A stretch of DNA of 64,000 nucleotides from CAVUNY01 sp963768585 (GTDB lineage Bacteria; Chloroflexota; Anaerolineae; Anaerolineales; Anaerolineaceae). Each line of letters begins with the position of its first letter. Position 1 is the first letter of the stretch. The position numbers were made by a program, and so were the translations under genes. The DNA lies in assembly GCA_963768585.1 (NCBI GenBank), contig CAVYIF010000019.1:62001-126000 (forward strand). The letters are read 5' to 3'. Under the pieces are notes generated by a model. The model was given only the letters and a program-made list of their open reading frames with translations, was not told the origin of the DNA and did not search any database. This document shows, in pieces, positions 17,606 through 27,099 of the stretch.

Positions 17606-18425
17606 TCATGCGTTAGATCGAATAACTGCAAAATAATCCACCAGCACCCCGTCGATCTCTTCCCAGAAGCGCGCCGGGTCCATGCCCAGCTCCTGGGCCG
17701 CTTTCTCGTCGAACGCCAGGATCTCGCGCCGTGCGGCGATGATTCGCGCCAGAAACCCGGGGTGAGTCTCTTCGAGATAGCGTACCAGCCAGTAGCCGCG
17801 CACCGCCTGGTAGGCGATATCTTCCTTGCTCTGGCGTGCCATCTGGCGGTAGCTGGACGGCGGTCCCTTGGGTTGGGTGGTGCGCACGATTTCGATCGTA
17901 TCGTCCCGGAAGACCGGCGCCTGCATGAACTTTTCCACCGTCAGCGTGGCGATGCCTTCGTTCATCCAGGCTGGCAGCACCAGCTGCGCCGAGCAGGCAT
18001 GCACCAGCTCGTGACAGGTCAGGTGGCGCACCTTGCGCCGGGTATCTTTTTCCTCCACGTAGATCATCTTGCCGATCGTGCGGTCGCTGGTTTCCCACAG
18101 GCGCGGCGGCTTGATCCCGATTGCTGTGCGCCGCCCATAGCGCTGCGTCCAGGCCGCGCTGAAGGGCCAGGTGCGTTTGGCGCGCCCGTACCACAGCGGG
18201 AAACCCACCGCCAGCATCACTTTCCACGTCCAGGGCGCGGAGCGGAAGAAAAAGCGCACCGGGTCGGTCATCAGGAAAAAACGGCAGTCCGCTGGGGCCG
18301 GAAAGCCCCACTGTATTTCGATCAGCGCCAGCGCCTCGCGGGCATGCGCCGGCGATCCAATCCGCGGTTTCCTGCTCGGCAGGGTCGAATTCAACCGAAA
18401 TGGTCGGGGTGATTTGCGTCTTCAT
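17606..18425 (-). CDS. Gluzincin (MA clan) metallopeptidase-like protein, one frameshift near the start
   Basis: The zinc motif HELVHA lies in VRHLTCHELVHACSAQLV, followed by the third ligand in WMNEGIATL, as in M1/M61-like MA clan peptidases. The main frame (from TTG 18394) has 262 residues. The N-terminal stretch MKTQITPTISVEFDPAEQE begins at ATG 18425 in another frame, preceded by CAGG, and joins the main frame with a one-base shift near 18350. The full gene is therefore given. A cytoplasmic or surface peptidase of unknown substrate; the shift is probably a sequence error. Confidence 0.72.
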
Positions 18426-18434
18426 AGGAATATT

Positions 18435-19007
18435 TTACCTGAGGATGAAGCGCGGTACGGACTGCTTGTAAGCCCGGTATGCCGTGCCGAAGCGCTCCTC
18501 CAGCCAGGGTTCCTCGGTGAACGGCGCCATAATATTGAGCGCCACCCCCAGTACGCCCAGCACCCACACCATCCAGGAATTGGTCAGAACCATATATCCC
18601 AGGATGTTCAGGCTGTCCCCAATGTACTCGGGGTTGCGCGTGAAGCGGTAGGGGCCGTGCGTGACCAGACGTTTGCCCAGGCCGAGCGTGCTGCGCAGGC
18701 CAAAGGTGAGCGAGGCCCAGGTGCCGAAGACGCTCCCCAGACCGAACAGGGTCAGCGCGAACGGCAGTCTGCGCTGGAAGAAGGGCAGGAACGCGCTGTT
18801 AAAGTCGGCTGCCCCCAACAGCAGGAAGATCGCCGCTACCACTCCTGCCACGAACCACGCCGCGAAAAACTGCCACGAGCGCGCCGATGGTGGCGGCCAA
18901 AAGCGAAAACCCGGCCTGCGCAGGGTCAGCCAGAACAGACCCAGGTAAACGATCTCCAGCGCCAGCGCGATGGCAAAAAGGATTGGGATCATTCTTTGTT
19001 GCAGCAT
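18435..19007 (-). CDS. Isoprenylcysteine/phospholipid methyltransferase-like membrane protein
   Basis: 190 residues, about five membrane segments. The C-terminal block VTHGPYRFTRNPEYIGDSLN (about 115-134) and EEPWLEERFGTAYRAYKQSV (about 165-184) are the SAM-binding and active-site regions of the ICMT/PEMT family. It may methylate a lipid or isoprenoid; the exact substrate is unknown. Nine bases separate its stop from the following metallopeptidase gene, so they form one unit. Confidence 0.87.
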   Translation of the reverse strand: MLQQRMIPILFAIALALEIVYLGLFWLTLRRPGFRFWPPPSARSWQFFAAWFVAGVVAAIFLLLGAADFNSAFLPFFQRRLPFALTLFGLGSVFGTWASLTFGLRSTLGLGKRLVTHGPYRFTRNPEYIGDSLNILGYMVLTNSWMVWVLGVLGVALNIMAPFTEEPWLEERFGTAYRAYKQSVPRFILR

Positions 19008-19203
19008 TCATCCATCTCGCATTGATATTTGAATTGATTGTAGAATATTGTCATAGGTGACCATGTATCCATTAATTTATCACCTATAATTAGCTTTCTT
19101 ATCCTATCCTATCATCTATAAAGGGTGCTCGTTTCAATGGGGATCTGTCGGAGACCAAAGCTAACCAATATCAGGCTGTCTCGAACAATCTCAGGTAAAT
19201 TTT

Positions 19204-19617
19204 ATGGAAGATTTTTTCGTTTTCTTAATTTTTCTTATAATGGTCATTGGCCCGATCGTCAGATTTTATGAGGGGCGGAAAAGATCTCGCACCGGCTCTT
19301 TTAAAGGCGATTTGCCCCATCAGGATTATGTCGACGGGGAGTTTTACCCCGCAGATCGACCTCCCTCCACCCATCAAAAGGATGCCCCGCATTGGGATGA
19401 GCCTCACTCCGCGGAGCAGATCATCACATTTGAGGATTATGTTTTTTCCCTGGATGGATCGAACCAGCAGATCGGAGATACGATCACGACCAATCTATCC
19501 ATTGCACAATCGACGGGCAAGCAATATGCCGAAAAATATAAAAAAGCAGTCAACATCTACAAGTTTGTCGCCGGTAAAAGAATTTGGATCGATAAAATCT
19601 ACCCGCCCGGCAATTAG
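19204..19617 (+). CDS. Small N-terminally anchored protein of unknown function
   Basis: 137 residues starting MEDFFVFLIFLIMVIGPIV, a single N-terminal membrane segment with no charged N-region. The rest is hydrophilic and ends in a compact region (DGSNQQIGDTITTNLSIAQS to GKRIWIDKIYPPGN). No family recognised. Upstream CAGG may be the ribosome site. Isolated between convergent units. Confidence 0.55.
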   Translation: MEDFFVFLIFLIMVIGPIVRFYEGRKRSRTGSFKGDLPHQDYVDGEFYPADRPPSTHQKDAPHWDEPHSAEQIITFEDYVFSLDGSNQQIGDTITTNLSIAQSTGKQYAEKYKKAVNIYKFVAGKRIWIDKIYPPGN

Positions 19618-19685
19618 CAGGATGGGATGGATTTGCTAGGATCCTAGCATTATCCCCAGGACCCGGCGCGCCATTCCCGGTCCTG

Positions 19686-19970
19686 TCAAGCTGCCACTGT
19701 ATCGCCAAGGGTCACTTTAATCAAGCCTGCCCGCACGTAATTCACCACGCCCCGGTCTAAATTCGCGTTTTTGACACCCATCAATAAGAGCGTTTTCAGC
19801 ATCCGGTTTCTTTCCAGGGATTGGTAGGCCTGAAAATATTTCTCGGAGCGCGAACTTTTCATATAGCCAATTTTTTGAAAGCAGGACAGCGCCGTTTCGA
19901 AGGAAGGTGACGGTAAATACGCTTTCATCGCATTCAAGTAGGTTTCCATCTGGGCGGGCGTAATTCCCAA
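19686..19970 (-). CDS. Hypothetical protein
   Basis: 94 residues starting at TTG 19970 with GAGG about ten bases upstream; ATG 19949 is an alternative. Mostly helical, basic, ending LDRGVVNYVRAGLIKVTLG. No family recognised. It starts 5 bases after the stop of the frameshifted PLPC-like gene and may be coupled to it. Confidence 0.5.
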   Translation of the reverse strand: MGITPAQMETYLNAMKAYLPSPSFETALSCFQKIGYMKSSRSEKYFQAYQSLERNRMLKTLLLMGVKNANLDRGVVNYVRAGLIKVTLGDTVAA

Positions 19971-19975
19971 ATCGG

Positions 19976-20370
19976 TTAAACCTCATTATGCTCCTCTTTG
20001 ATCTGCCAATCCATGTGCGTTGACTGCATATAAAACAACTCGACCAGCACAAAGATCTGCTGCTGAGAAATATTCTTGTGCAGCACCCATTTCAAAAGAT
20101 TAAATGGAAAAGCCTTACTCGCCACTTTGGCGATATCGATCTCATCGATCAGGCAGTGGACTTGATAGCCGCGAAGAAAAAGTCCAGGTTCGGGTAAGAA
20201 ATGAGATACTCCCGGATTTGTGCCTGGCTGATATGCGTCTGATCTCTGCGCATGCCGGCCAGATAGCGAACATCGGGGATAATGGATCCCAGATAATATG
20301 CTTCCAAACAAACTGGCTTAATGAAAGGCGCAATTTTTGAGGCAAGCAGGTAATGTGAATAAGGATTCAT
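19976..20370 (-). CDS. Zn-dependent phospholipase C-like small protein, one frameshift
   Basis: The N-terminal part NPYSHYLLASKIAPF and EAYYLGSIIPDVRYLAGM (from ATG 20370) resembles the start of zinc-dependent PLPC-type proteins (His near the N-terminus, Asp in GSIxPD). The continuation LRGYQVHCLIDEIDIAKVA to the stop is in another frame. The join falls on a run of five T (minus strand, near 20170-20176), and one missing T restores about 131 residues. Its ATG is 3 bases from the stop of the DUF402 gene. Family assignment is tentative. Confidence 0.6.
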
Positions 20371-20372
20371 TG

Positions 20373-21017
20373 TTATACCACCTGCCAGCCTGCTGGCAGG
20401 CTGGGCGGCACCCACCCCGGCTCGGGCCGCCAATCCAGCCACGTGCCGTTGATTGGATCGTCTCGCCGCGCGATGCGCTCGAAAACCTCGGCCATGGACC
20501 GTTCGATGCCCTGCACCCATTCGTCGCGAATGCCGCCTTCGCGGATACCCTCCTGGTATTCCTCTTCATCCTTCCATTTCCAATGGTACTGGGGATCGAC
20601 GACGATATCCAGATCCAGATCGAGGGTGTCAAAACCCCAGGGACTGCGCCGGAAAGGCAGTTGGAAGTTGATATAGTAGCAGTTGAATCGGTCCGATGCA
20701 TGATCCCAAATCAGGGCGCAAGAATAGTATTTTTCCGGTTCGAGGAAGAGCAAAAACCTGTTTGTCTGCCAGGAAAATTTTCGTAAGACGATGGGATCCT
20801 TTTTGGCCTCCTGCCAGCGTGTGCCGTGTGAATAATCCTTGTTTTTCCGCCAGCGCCAATAGCCCTCTGGAAAGGCGCATTCGGCACCAGGCAGCAGCAA
20901 AAGAACGCTTTCGGATGGGCAGTCTTTGACCGCGATCACTGACTGGGCCAGCCACACCTGGTGATTGACAATGCCGCGTAAAACGCACGTTTCTCCAGCT
21001 TCCCGGTAGCTTTCCAA
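20373..21017 (-). CDS. DUF402/FomD-like protein
   Basis: 214 residues. The conserved stretch CYYINFQLPFRRSPWGFDTL followed by DLDLDIVVDPQYHWKWKDEEE (about 112-155) is typical of DUF402 (nucleoside-diphosphate phosphatase Ntdp/FomD) proteins, whose acidic residues bind divalent metal and hydrolyse nucleotide or CDP-linked phosphate. The C-terminus (PSLPAGWQVV) is encoded by a 20-base inverted repeat at 20385-20404 and may be a late extension. First gene of a three-gene unit. Confidence 0.82.
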   Translation of the reverse strand: MESYREAGETCVLRGIVNHQVWLAQSVIAVKDCPSESVLLLLPGAECAFPEGYWRWRKNKDYSHGTRWQEAKKDPIVLRKFSWQTNRFLLFLEPEKYYSCALIWDHASDRFNCYYINFQLPFRRSPWGFDTLDLDLDIVVDPQYHWKWKDEEEYQEGIREGGIRDEWVQGIERSMAEVFERIARRDDPINGTWLDWRPEPGWVPPSLPAGWQVV

Positions 21018-21068
21018 CGGGATTCCCTCCTGATTTGTAGATGACGGTAGTTGGGCAAACCTCTAAGC

Positions 21069-21794
21069 CTATAAATCAAATTTCTGCGGGAGCATGACCA
21101 GGTCGCGAATGGTGATGTGCGCTGGCTGGGAGAGCATGAACACGATTACGTCGGCGACGTCTTCGGAGCGCAGGGCGGAGCGCTCCGCGATGCGCTTGCT
21201 GATCTCGGCTTCGTCGTAGATTCCCCACAGCTCATTCGCCACCGGGCCGGGCGCGATCGATCCGACTCGCAGCCCGAAGGGCAGCACCTGCCTGCGCACC
21301 GTGTGGACGAAGCTCTGCATGGCGTGTTTGGAAGCGCTGTAGATCGGCTCCCAGTGAATGTCCGAGAAACCGGAGATGGAACTGGTCACGAGAATATCGC
21401 CGGATTTCTGCGCCATCATGTGCGGCAGCACGGCATGCACGCAGCGCATCACCCCGGTCACGTTGGTGTCGATCAGCTTCGCCCAATCATTGGGGTCGCC
21501 TTCGTAGATTTTTCCTGGAATATAAATCCCCGCGTTAGCCAGAAGGACATCGATGCCCCCGAAGGCCGCCACAGTTTTGGCGACCATGTTCTCAACATCC
21601 GCCGCAGCGGTTACATCGCCCGGAACAGCCAGGGCCGCCGGGCCCAGTTCGCTCGCCAGAGCCGCCAGTTTATCCGCCGAGCGGGCGCTCAGCACAACCT
21701 TACAGCCCAGTTTGACCAGGCTGCGCGCCGTCGCGGCGCCGATTCCCGTGCTTGCACCCGTAATCAGGACGATTTTTCCGGAAAGAGATTGCAT
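21069..21794 (-). CDS. Short-chain dehydrogenase/reductase
   Basis: 241 residues, classical SDR. Cofactor motif TGASTGIG at residues 13-20, NAG near 90, catalytic Ser in VTSSISG (near 140) and YSASK (near 155). The Arg in LSARSADK after strand 2 suggests NADP preference. Substrate unknown. Divergent from the sulfatase gene. Confidence 0.9.
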   Translation of the reverse strand: MQSLSGKIVLITGASTGIGAATARSLVKLGCKVVLSARSADKLAALASELGPAALAVPGDVTAAADVENMVAKTVAAFGGIDVLLANAGIYIPGKIYEGDPNDWAKLIDTNVTGVMRCVHAVLPHMMAQKSGDILVTSSISGFSDIHWEPIYSASKHAMQSFVHTVRRQVLPFGLRVGSIAPGPVANELWGIYDEAEISKRIAERSALRSEDVADVIVFMLSQPAHITIRDLVMLPQKFDL

Positions 21795-22123
21795 GCGGTT
21801 ACCTCGTTATGCTGAATTTCCTGTCTAAATTTACAGGCGAGATCGTTCGAATAATTGTCGTTGATCTTGATTATATTGTATCTGTTCCGTTGAACATGCA
21901 AAAATGCGGCTTCGCCTCCCTCTTAGTGGTTCTCTCGCAAATTAAAAGCGTTGTCCGATTCTTGTCGGTTGGGTTGAGAGGCAATTATTTCTATGGTCGG
22001 GCTGACCGGTTTATGCCTCGAAACCCAACCATCTATCTACTGCTATAATTAATGGATTGGCTTTGCTGCCTGCCTGACAGGCTGAAACCGGCCTGGCTGG
22101 AATGCATTCCCCGAGGTTTTCTC
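21795..22123 (+). other. Divergent intergenic region with a long imperfect stem
   Basis: 329 bases without a gene. Bases 21968-21984 and 22018-22034 form an imperfect 17-bp inverted repeat (GGTTGGGTTGAGAGGCA against TGCCTCGAAACCCAACC, two mismatches) with a 33-base loop. TATAAT lies at 22044-22049 just downstream. A CTGACAGGCTGA-type leader repeat follows at 22067-22086. Confidence 0.5.
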
Positions 22124-23595
22124 ATGTCCCAACCCAACATTCTGATTGTTATGACCGATCACCAGCGCGCCGATACCGTGCTCCCCGAGCACCCGGCTCG
22201 CACCCCCACCCTGGACCGCTTCGCCGCCCAGGGTCTGACCTTCACCAACGCCTTCTGTCCCTCGCCGCACTGCTGCCCTTCGCGGGCCACCTTCTTCACC
22301 GGCCTTTATCCCAGCGGGCACGGCGTGTGGAACAACATCGCCAACGACATGGCCCTCAGCCGCGGCCTCAAGCCGGGTGTGCGCCTGTGGAGCGAGGACC
22401 TGGCCCAGGCTGGCTACCGCATGGAGTTTTCCGGCAAGTGGCATGTCTCCGTGGAAGAGAGCCCGGCCGACCGCGGCTTCCACGAACGCTTCGTTTCGGG
22501 CGGCAAAGGCAGCCACCACGGCTTGCACTGGGACCGCTACCAGGCCATGGCCGAGCAGCCCGACCCGCTGCAGCGCGGCGAGGGCCAGATCCTGCGCCCC
22601 GGTTACGGCACTTACCGCCTGTACGGTGCCGGCAACCCGGGCTCGCACCAGCACGACCTGGACACCCTGGACGGCGCCCTGGCGGCTTTGAGCGAGCTCA
22701 AGTCCAGTACCCAACCCTGGTGCCTGTATGCCGGCTTCCTGGGCCCGCACGATCCATACGTCGTGCCCCAGAAGTACCTTGACCTCTACGACCCGGACGA
22801 TATTCAGCTTCCACCCAGCTATACCGATACCTTTGCCGGCAAGCCCAATCTCTACCGCCGCATGCGCGAGCAGATTTTTGGCCAGCTTTCCCCGCGCGAG
22901 GTGCGCGAGGCCATGCGCCATTTTTACGCCTACTGCACCTACCTGGATGATTTCTTCGCCCAGATTCTGGATGCTCTCGATGCCACCGGTCAGGCCGAGA
23001 ATACCCTGGTGTTGTACTGCTCCGACCACGGCGATTACTGCGGCGATCACGGCCTGTTCGCCAAGGGCATTCCCTGCTTCCAGGGCGCCTACCGCGTGCC
23101 GGCCGTTGTGCGCTGGCCCAAGGGCATCCCCAACCCGGGCCGCCGCCTGGACCCCTTCGTCTCGCTGGCTGATTTTGGCCCCACTTTCCTCGAATTGGCC
23201 GGGATTAGCACCGAGCGCCACTTTGCCGGGGCCAGCCTGGCGCCCACGCTTCGTGCCCCCCTTGGGGGGGCTGCGCTTCGCGGAGAGGACCTGGCGCGTG
23301 GCGCGAGGAGATCCATACCCAGTGCAATGGGGTGGAGTTGTACTACTGCCAGCGTTCGGTCATGACCCGCGATCATAAGTACACCTTCAACGGCTTCGAC
23401 GAGGATGAACTCTACGATCTGCGCCGCGATCCGCACGAGATGGTCAACCGCGCCGCCGACCCGGCCTATGCTGCCGTCAAGCGCGATCTGGTGGGGCGCA
23501 TGTGGCGCTTTGCCCACCAGCAGGATGACGCCCTGATCAATCCCTACATCACCGTCGGCCTGGCCCCATACGGCCCGGCTGAAGCCTTTCGTTAA
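22124..23595 (+). CDS. Type I sulfatase with one frameshift and a 27-nt in-frame insertion
   Basis: Start ATG 22124 with CCGAGG upstream. N-terminus MSQPNILIVMTDHQRADTV gives the metal-binding aspartates; CCPSRATFFTG (about residue 47) is the CxPSR motif whose first cysteine becomes formylglycine. SGKWHVS and YCSDHGDYCGDHGLF are further active-site blocks. The frame breaks near 23296: the C-terminal part (WREEIHTQCNGVELYYCQRS) is one base out, explained by one missing C in GCGCGTGG. Just before that, 23247-23273 adds nine residues between PT and LRGE. Cytoplasmic (no signal peptide), probably acting on imported sulfated glycan fragments. Confidence 0.85.
23247..23273 (+). repeat. 27-nt palindromic unit inside the sulfatase
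   Basis: Unit beginning CGCTTCGTG, then a C6/G7 palindrome (CCCCCCTTGGGGGGG), ending CTG. It is followed at once by another CGCTTCG. Removing it restores the usual sulfatase wording PT-LRGE. Same unit length and CGCTTCG head as the repeats in pyrF and the sialidase gene. Confidence 0.75.
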
Positions 23596-23678
23596 CCCCG
23601 GGCCTGTTTTAAGAGGGCAGCCGGCAGAAGGCTGCCGCGATACAACTGTCTTGCTGACAAGCTGAAAAATGAGGTGCC

Positions 23679-25163
23679 ATGTCCAATCGTCCCAATATCA
23701 TCCTTTTCAACCCCGACCAGTGGCGCGGCGACGTGCTCGGTCACATGGGCAACCCGGCCGCCGTGACCCCTGTCCTCGACGGTATGGTCGCGCAGGACGC
23801 CGTATCCTTTCGCTGGGCTTTTTGCCAGAACCCGGTCTGCACCCCCAGCCGCTGCTCCTTCATGACCGGCTGGTACCCGCACGTGCGCGGCCACCGCACC
23901 ATGTTCCATATGCTGCGCCCGGGCGAACCCCTGCTCCTGCGCACCCTGATGGACGAGGGCTACTACGTGTGGTGGGGCGGCAAGAATGATTTGACCCCGG
24001 CCCAGTTGGGTTATGCGGACTATTGCAGCGAGCACTACCAGCCCGCCCGCTCGCCAAAACCCCTCTGGGAGGTAGATCGCGCCCGCGAGTGGCGCGGCGA
24101 GCGCGGCTCGGACACCTATTTCTCGTTCTACGTTGGCCGCCAGGATACCGGCGGAGAACCTTTTTACTACGATTCGGATTGGGCCAACGTCCTGGGCGCG
24201 GTGGACGTGATCCGCAGCCGGGCACCGGAGGATCCACCCTTCTGCCTCTACCTGCCGCTGACCTATCCCCACCCGCCATACGGCGTCGAGGATCCCTGGT
24301 ACTCGCAGATCGAACGCGGCGCTTTGCCGCCGCGCGTGCCTGCGCCGCCTTCCTGGGAGGGCTTTCCCAGCATTATGGCTGGTATTCATACCAACCAGGG
24401 CCTGCAGTCCTGGAGCGAGCCGCGCTGGACCGAACTGCGCGCCACCTACTACGCCATGTGCGCTCGGGTCGATTACCAGCTGGGCCTGATCCTGGCGGCG
24501 CTGCGCGAAACCGGCCAGTACGATAATACGGCCGTGTTCGTTTTTTCGGACCACGGCGATTTCACCGGTGATTACGGCCTGGTGGAGAAGACCCAGAACA
24601 CCTTCCAGGACTGCCTGACGCGCGTCCCCTTCCTGGTTAAGCCGCCTGTGGATGTGCCCGTTAAACCGCGGGTCAGCGAGGCCCTGGTCGAGCTGGTTGA
24701 TCTGCCGGCCACGATCGAGGATCTGTTGGGACTGGTCCCCCACCATACCCATTTTGGCCGTTCGCTGCTGCCTCTGCTCGCCGGCGAGACGGATGCGCAC
24801 CGCGCCGCCGTCTTCTGCGAGGGCGGGCGGCGCTATGGCGAGGATGAAGCCAAGGAATTGGACAGCGACATGGAAAGGGACGGCATGCTCAGCCTGTATT
24901 GGCCGCGTCTGGTCCTCCAGCAGCAGGATGCCGGTCCCGAGCATACCCGTGCCACCATGCTGCGCACCCACCAGTATAAATACGTGCGCCGCTTGTACGA
25001 GAGCGATGAGCTTTACGACCTGGGCAGCGATCCGGGCGAGACGCGCAACCGCATCGCCGATCCGGCCCTGGCCGGGGTGCTGGCCGGGCTCAAAGAGCAG
25101 ATGCTTACCTGGTACCAGGATACCTGCGACGTAGTCCCTCACGATGCCGACCGCCGCTGGTGA
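23679..25163 (+). CDS. Type I sulfatase
   Basis: 494 residues from ATG 23679 with GAGG upstream. N-terminus SNRPNIILFNPDQWRGDVLG; formylglycine motif CTPSRCSFMTG (about residue 53); GGKNDL and FSDHGDFTGDYGLVEKT supply further metal and sulfate ligands. No signal peptide. It follows the first sulfatase by 83 bases on the same strand and is a distant paralog, so the pair may desulfate different positions of one polymer. Maturation requires a formylglycine-generating enzyme not present in the window. Confidence 0.92.
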   Translation: MSNRPNIILFNPDQWRGDVLGHMGNPAAVTPVLDGMVAQDAVSFRWAFCQNPVCTPSRCSFMTGWYPHVRGHRTMFHMLRPGEPLLLRTLMDEGYYVWWGGKNDLTPAQLGYADYCSEHYQPARSPKPLWEVDRAREWRGERGSDTYFSFYVGRQDTGGEPFYYDSDWANVLGAVDVIRSRAPEDPPFCLYLPLTYPHPPYGVEDPWYSQIERGALPPRVPAPPSWEGFPSIMAGIHTNQGLQSWSEPRWTELRATYYAMCARVDYQLGLILAALRETGQYDNTAVFVFSDHGDFTGDYGLVEKTQNTFQDCLTRVPFLVKPPVDVPVKPRVSEALVELVDLPATIEDLLGLVPHHTHFGRSLLPLLAGETDAHRAAVFCEGGRRYGEDEAKELDSDMERDGMLSLYWPRLVLQQQDAGPEHTRATMLRTHQYKYVRRLYESDELYDLGSDPGETRNRIADPALAGVLAGLKEQMLTWYQDTCDVVPHDADRRW

Positions 25164-25294
25164 GCGGTTTGTCCTGCGGCAGAGCAGCGATTTATAGCTG
25201 TTGGTACTCCTCGGGCAAGGCGGATGTGGGCCGAACACGAAGCTCACCTTTGGGTGGGGGCGCGGCTGGCTGAAATGCTGAATATGGAGCCGTC

Positions 25295-26177
25295 ATGATC
25301 TTCAGTCAAAGCGAAAAAGACCAGTTTATCCCCAAATTTGTACGTTGGGCCGAAAACCAACCCCTGGTGCGCGCCGCCATCCTTACCAGCACCCTCGCCG
25401 TTCCCGGCGCGGAGGTGGACATCTTTTCGGATTTCGATATCATCCTGGTTTTGCGCGACGTGCGGCCTTTCGCTGAAAATCGCGACTGGCTCGAGGATTT
25501 TGGGCCGCGTGCTGGCTATGTACCGCGATCCGCTGGAAACCAACGAGGGGCTGCTCACTTCCGGCAACGTCACCCAATACGAGAATGGCTTGAAGATCGA
25601 TTTCACCCTGCGGCCGGTGGCGTGGCTGCAGAATATCGTCGCCAGTTCAGCCCTACCACCCGAGTTCGATGCCGGTTACCGCGTGCTGCTGGATAAGGAC
25701 CACCTCACCGAACGCCTCCAGGCCCCGACTTACCGCGGCTATATCCCCGACCCGCCAACCGAGGCTGATTACCTGCGCAAGATTGAGGAGTTTTTCCTGG
25801 ATACCGGCTACACTGCCAAATTCCTGTGGCGCGGCGACCTGATGGCCGCCAAAACGCTCCTGGATTATTTTGTAAAGGATGAGCATCTGCGCCCGATGCT
25901 CGAATGGCACATGGAGATCGCGCACGACTGGTCGCTGAAACCGGGCCCGCACGGGCGCGGGCTGCAGAAATGGCTGCGCCCCGATCTCTGGACGGAATTG
26001 GGAGAGACCTACACCGGGTTTGGGGTGGGGGAGAACTGGCAGGCCCTGGAGAAAACGATTGCCCTGATGCGCAAAGTGGCCCAGGAGGTGGGCCACCATT
26101 TGGGTTTTGCCTACCCAGCCGACCTTGACCGGCGCGCAACGGCCTATTTGCAGGATGTAAAAAATCAACCCCATTAA
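25295..26177 (+). CDS. Aminoglycoside 6-adenylyltransferase-like nucleotidyltransferase, one frameshift
   Basis: The N-terminal half from ATG 25295 has the nucleotidyltransferase core, DIFSDFDIILVL (two aspartates for metal binding). Around 25505 the frame changes, and the rest (RVLAMYRDPLETNEGLLTSG, then LLDKDHLTERLQAP, to FAYPADLDRRATAYLQDV) is the helical domain of ANT(6)-type proteins. One extra C in GGGCCGCG accounts for it. Joined length is 294 residues, normal for the family. The chromosomal context suggests a housekeeping nucleotidyltransferase; resistance to streptomycin is possible but not shown. Confidence 0.8.
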
Positions 26178-26215
26178 CACAGGTTCCACGCGGAATCTTG
26201 ATCTGTTTTATTGAC

Positions 26216-26252
26216 CATGGAGTTCGAAAACCTTCGGTTCTCGAACTCCATG
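26216..26252. terminator. Terminator after the nucleotidyltransferase
   Basis: Arms CATGGAGTTCGA and TCGAACTCCATG pair perfectly; inside is AACC-TTC-GGTT. AATTTTTA follows. Confidence 0.8.
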
Positions 26253-26323
26253 AATTTTTATCCCCTCTCGTGTGCTTTGCGCGGGAGGGGGGCGGGGGTG
26301 AGGGTGTTCTTCGAAATTCCTGC

Positions 26324-26352
26324 TTGACTCAAGTGGGAATTTTTGCTATCAT
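26324..26352 (+). promoter_or_regulatory. Promoter of the TetR/exporter operon
   Basis: TTGACT at 26324-26329 and TATCAT at 26347-26352, 17-base spacer. A TetR-type operator begins 8 bases after the -10 element. Confidence 0.7.
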
Positions 26353-26359
26353 ATACATG

Positions 26360-26373
26360 ACTGACCAGTCAGT
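26360..26373. promoter_or_regulatory. TetR operator, copy 1
   Basis: Palindrome ACTGAC-CA-GTCAGT, positioned over the expected transcription start of tetR. An identical site lies at 27029-27042, so the repressor very likely controls itself and the exporter genes. Confidence 0.75.
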
Positions 26374-26396
26374 TATTTATCAATAGGAGCTGCTCG

Positions 26397-26996
26397 ATGT
26401 CCCCACGTCCTGATGTCAGTGACGAACGCAAAAACCAGATCTTGACCGCTGCTGAAAAGGTTTTCACAGAAAAAGGCTTCGACCAGGCCCGTATGGAGGA
26501 TATCGCCGAGCAGACCGGCCTCAGCAAAGGCAGCCTTTACCGGTATTTCAAAAGCAAGGATGACCTGATCATCGCCATCCTCGACCGCCTCTTCCAGCTT
26601 GAATTCCGCCAGATGGAAAAGCTGGTTATTTCGGAACAATCCGCCCGGCAGTGCGTCGACGAGTTTACCGATCTGGCCACGCGCAATATTTCCGCCATGC
26701 TGCGCCTGATGCCCATCGCGTACGAATTCCTGGCTCTGGCATTCCGCAACAAGTACGTCCAACATGCCCTCAAGCAGTACCTCAACCGTTATCTCGATAT
26801 ATTGATTCCGATTATCCAGCGCGGTATCGACAGCGGCGAGTTTCGCGCGGTGGATGCGCGCGAGGTGGCCCTGGCTGCTGGGGCGATCTTTGAGGGCACT
26901 ATCTTGCTGTGGGTCTACGATAAAACCGCGGTCGACCCCATTTATCATATTCACAGCAGCATCCGCCTGCTGATGGAGGGTGTCACGGCGCCGTAG
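26397..26996 (+). CDS. TetR-family transcriptional repressor
   Basis: 199 residues from ATG 26397, with AATAGGAG upstream. N-terminal helix-turn-helix: ILTAAEKVFTEKGFDQARM and DIAEQTGLSKGSLYRYFKSK (about 17-55), the TetR signature. The C-terminal helical ligand domain (about 70-195) is variable as usual. It heads a cluster with a small membrane protein, two ABC ATPases, two ABC-2 permeases and an HlyD adaptor, the same logic as E. coli CecR with YbhGFSR. Two identical operators flank the gene. Confidence 0.92.
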   Translation: MSPRPDVSDERKNQILTAAEKVFTEKGFDQARMEDIAEQTGLSKGSLYRYFKSKDDLIIAILDRLFQLEFRQMEKLVISEQSARQCVDEFTDLATRNISAMLRLMPIAYEFLALAFRNKYVQHALKQYLNRYLDILIPIIQRGIDSGEFRAVDAREVALAAGAIFEGTILLWVYDKTAVDPIYHIHSSIRLLMEGVTAP

Positions 26997-27028
26997 CGCC
27001 TGTCGAAAAAATTTTAAGCGGTTTCCTG

Positions 27029-27042
27029 ACTGACCAGTCAGT
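27029..27042. promoter_or_regulatory. TetR operator, copy 2
   Basis: ACTGAC-CA-GTCAGT, identical to the site before tetR and in the 103-base gap before the exporter genes. The identity extends to CTGACTGACCAGTCAGTTAT minus its first base at copy 1, well beyond the palindrome. Confidence 0.75.
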
Positions 27043-27099
27043 TATCCTCTGAGGAGCTGACTTGCTGACTGGCTGATAGCTTTTACCGAGGAGCATGCA

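Noticed and set aside
22049..23221. 390-codon minus-strand frame antisense to the first sulfatase
   Set aside because: Shadow frame of a high-G+C gene.
23592..25247. 551-codon open frame antisense to the second sulfatase
   Set aside because: The sense strand encodes a complete sulfatase with active-site motifs; the antisense frame follows its codon bias.
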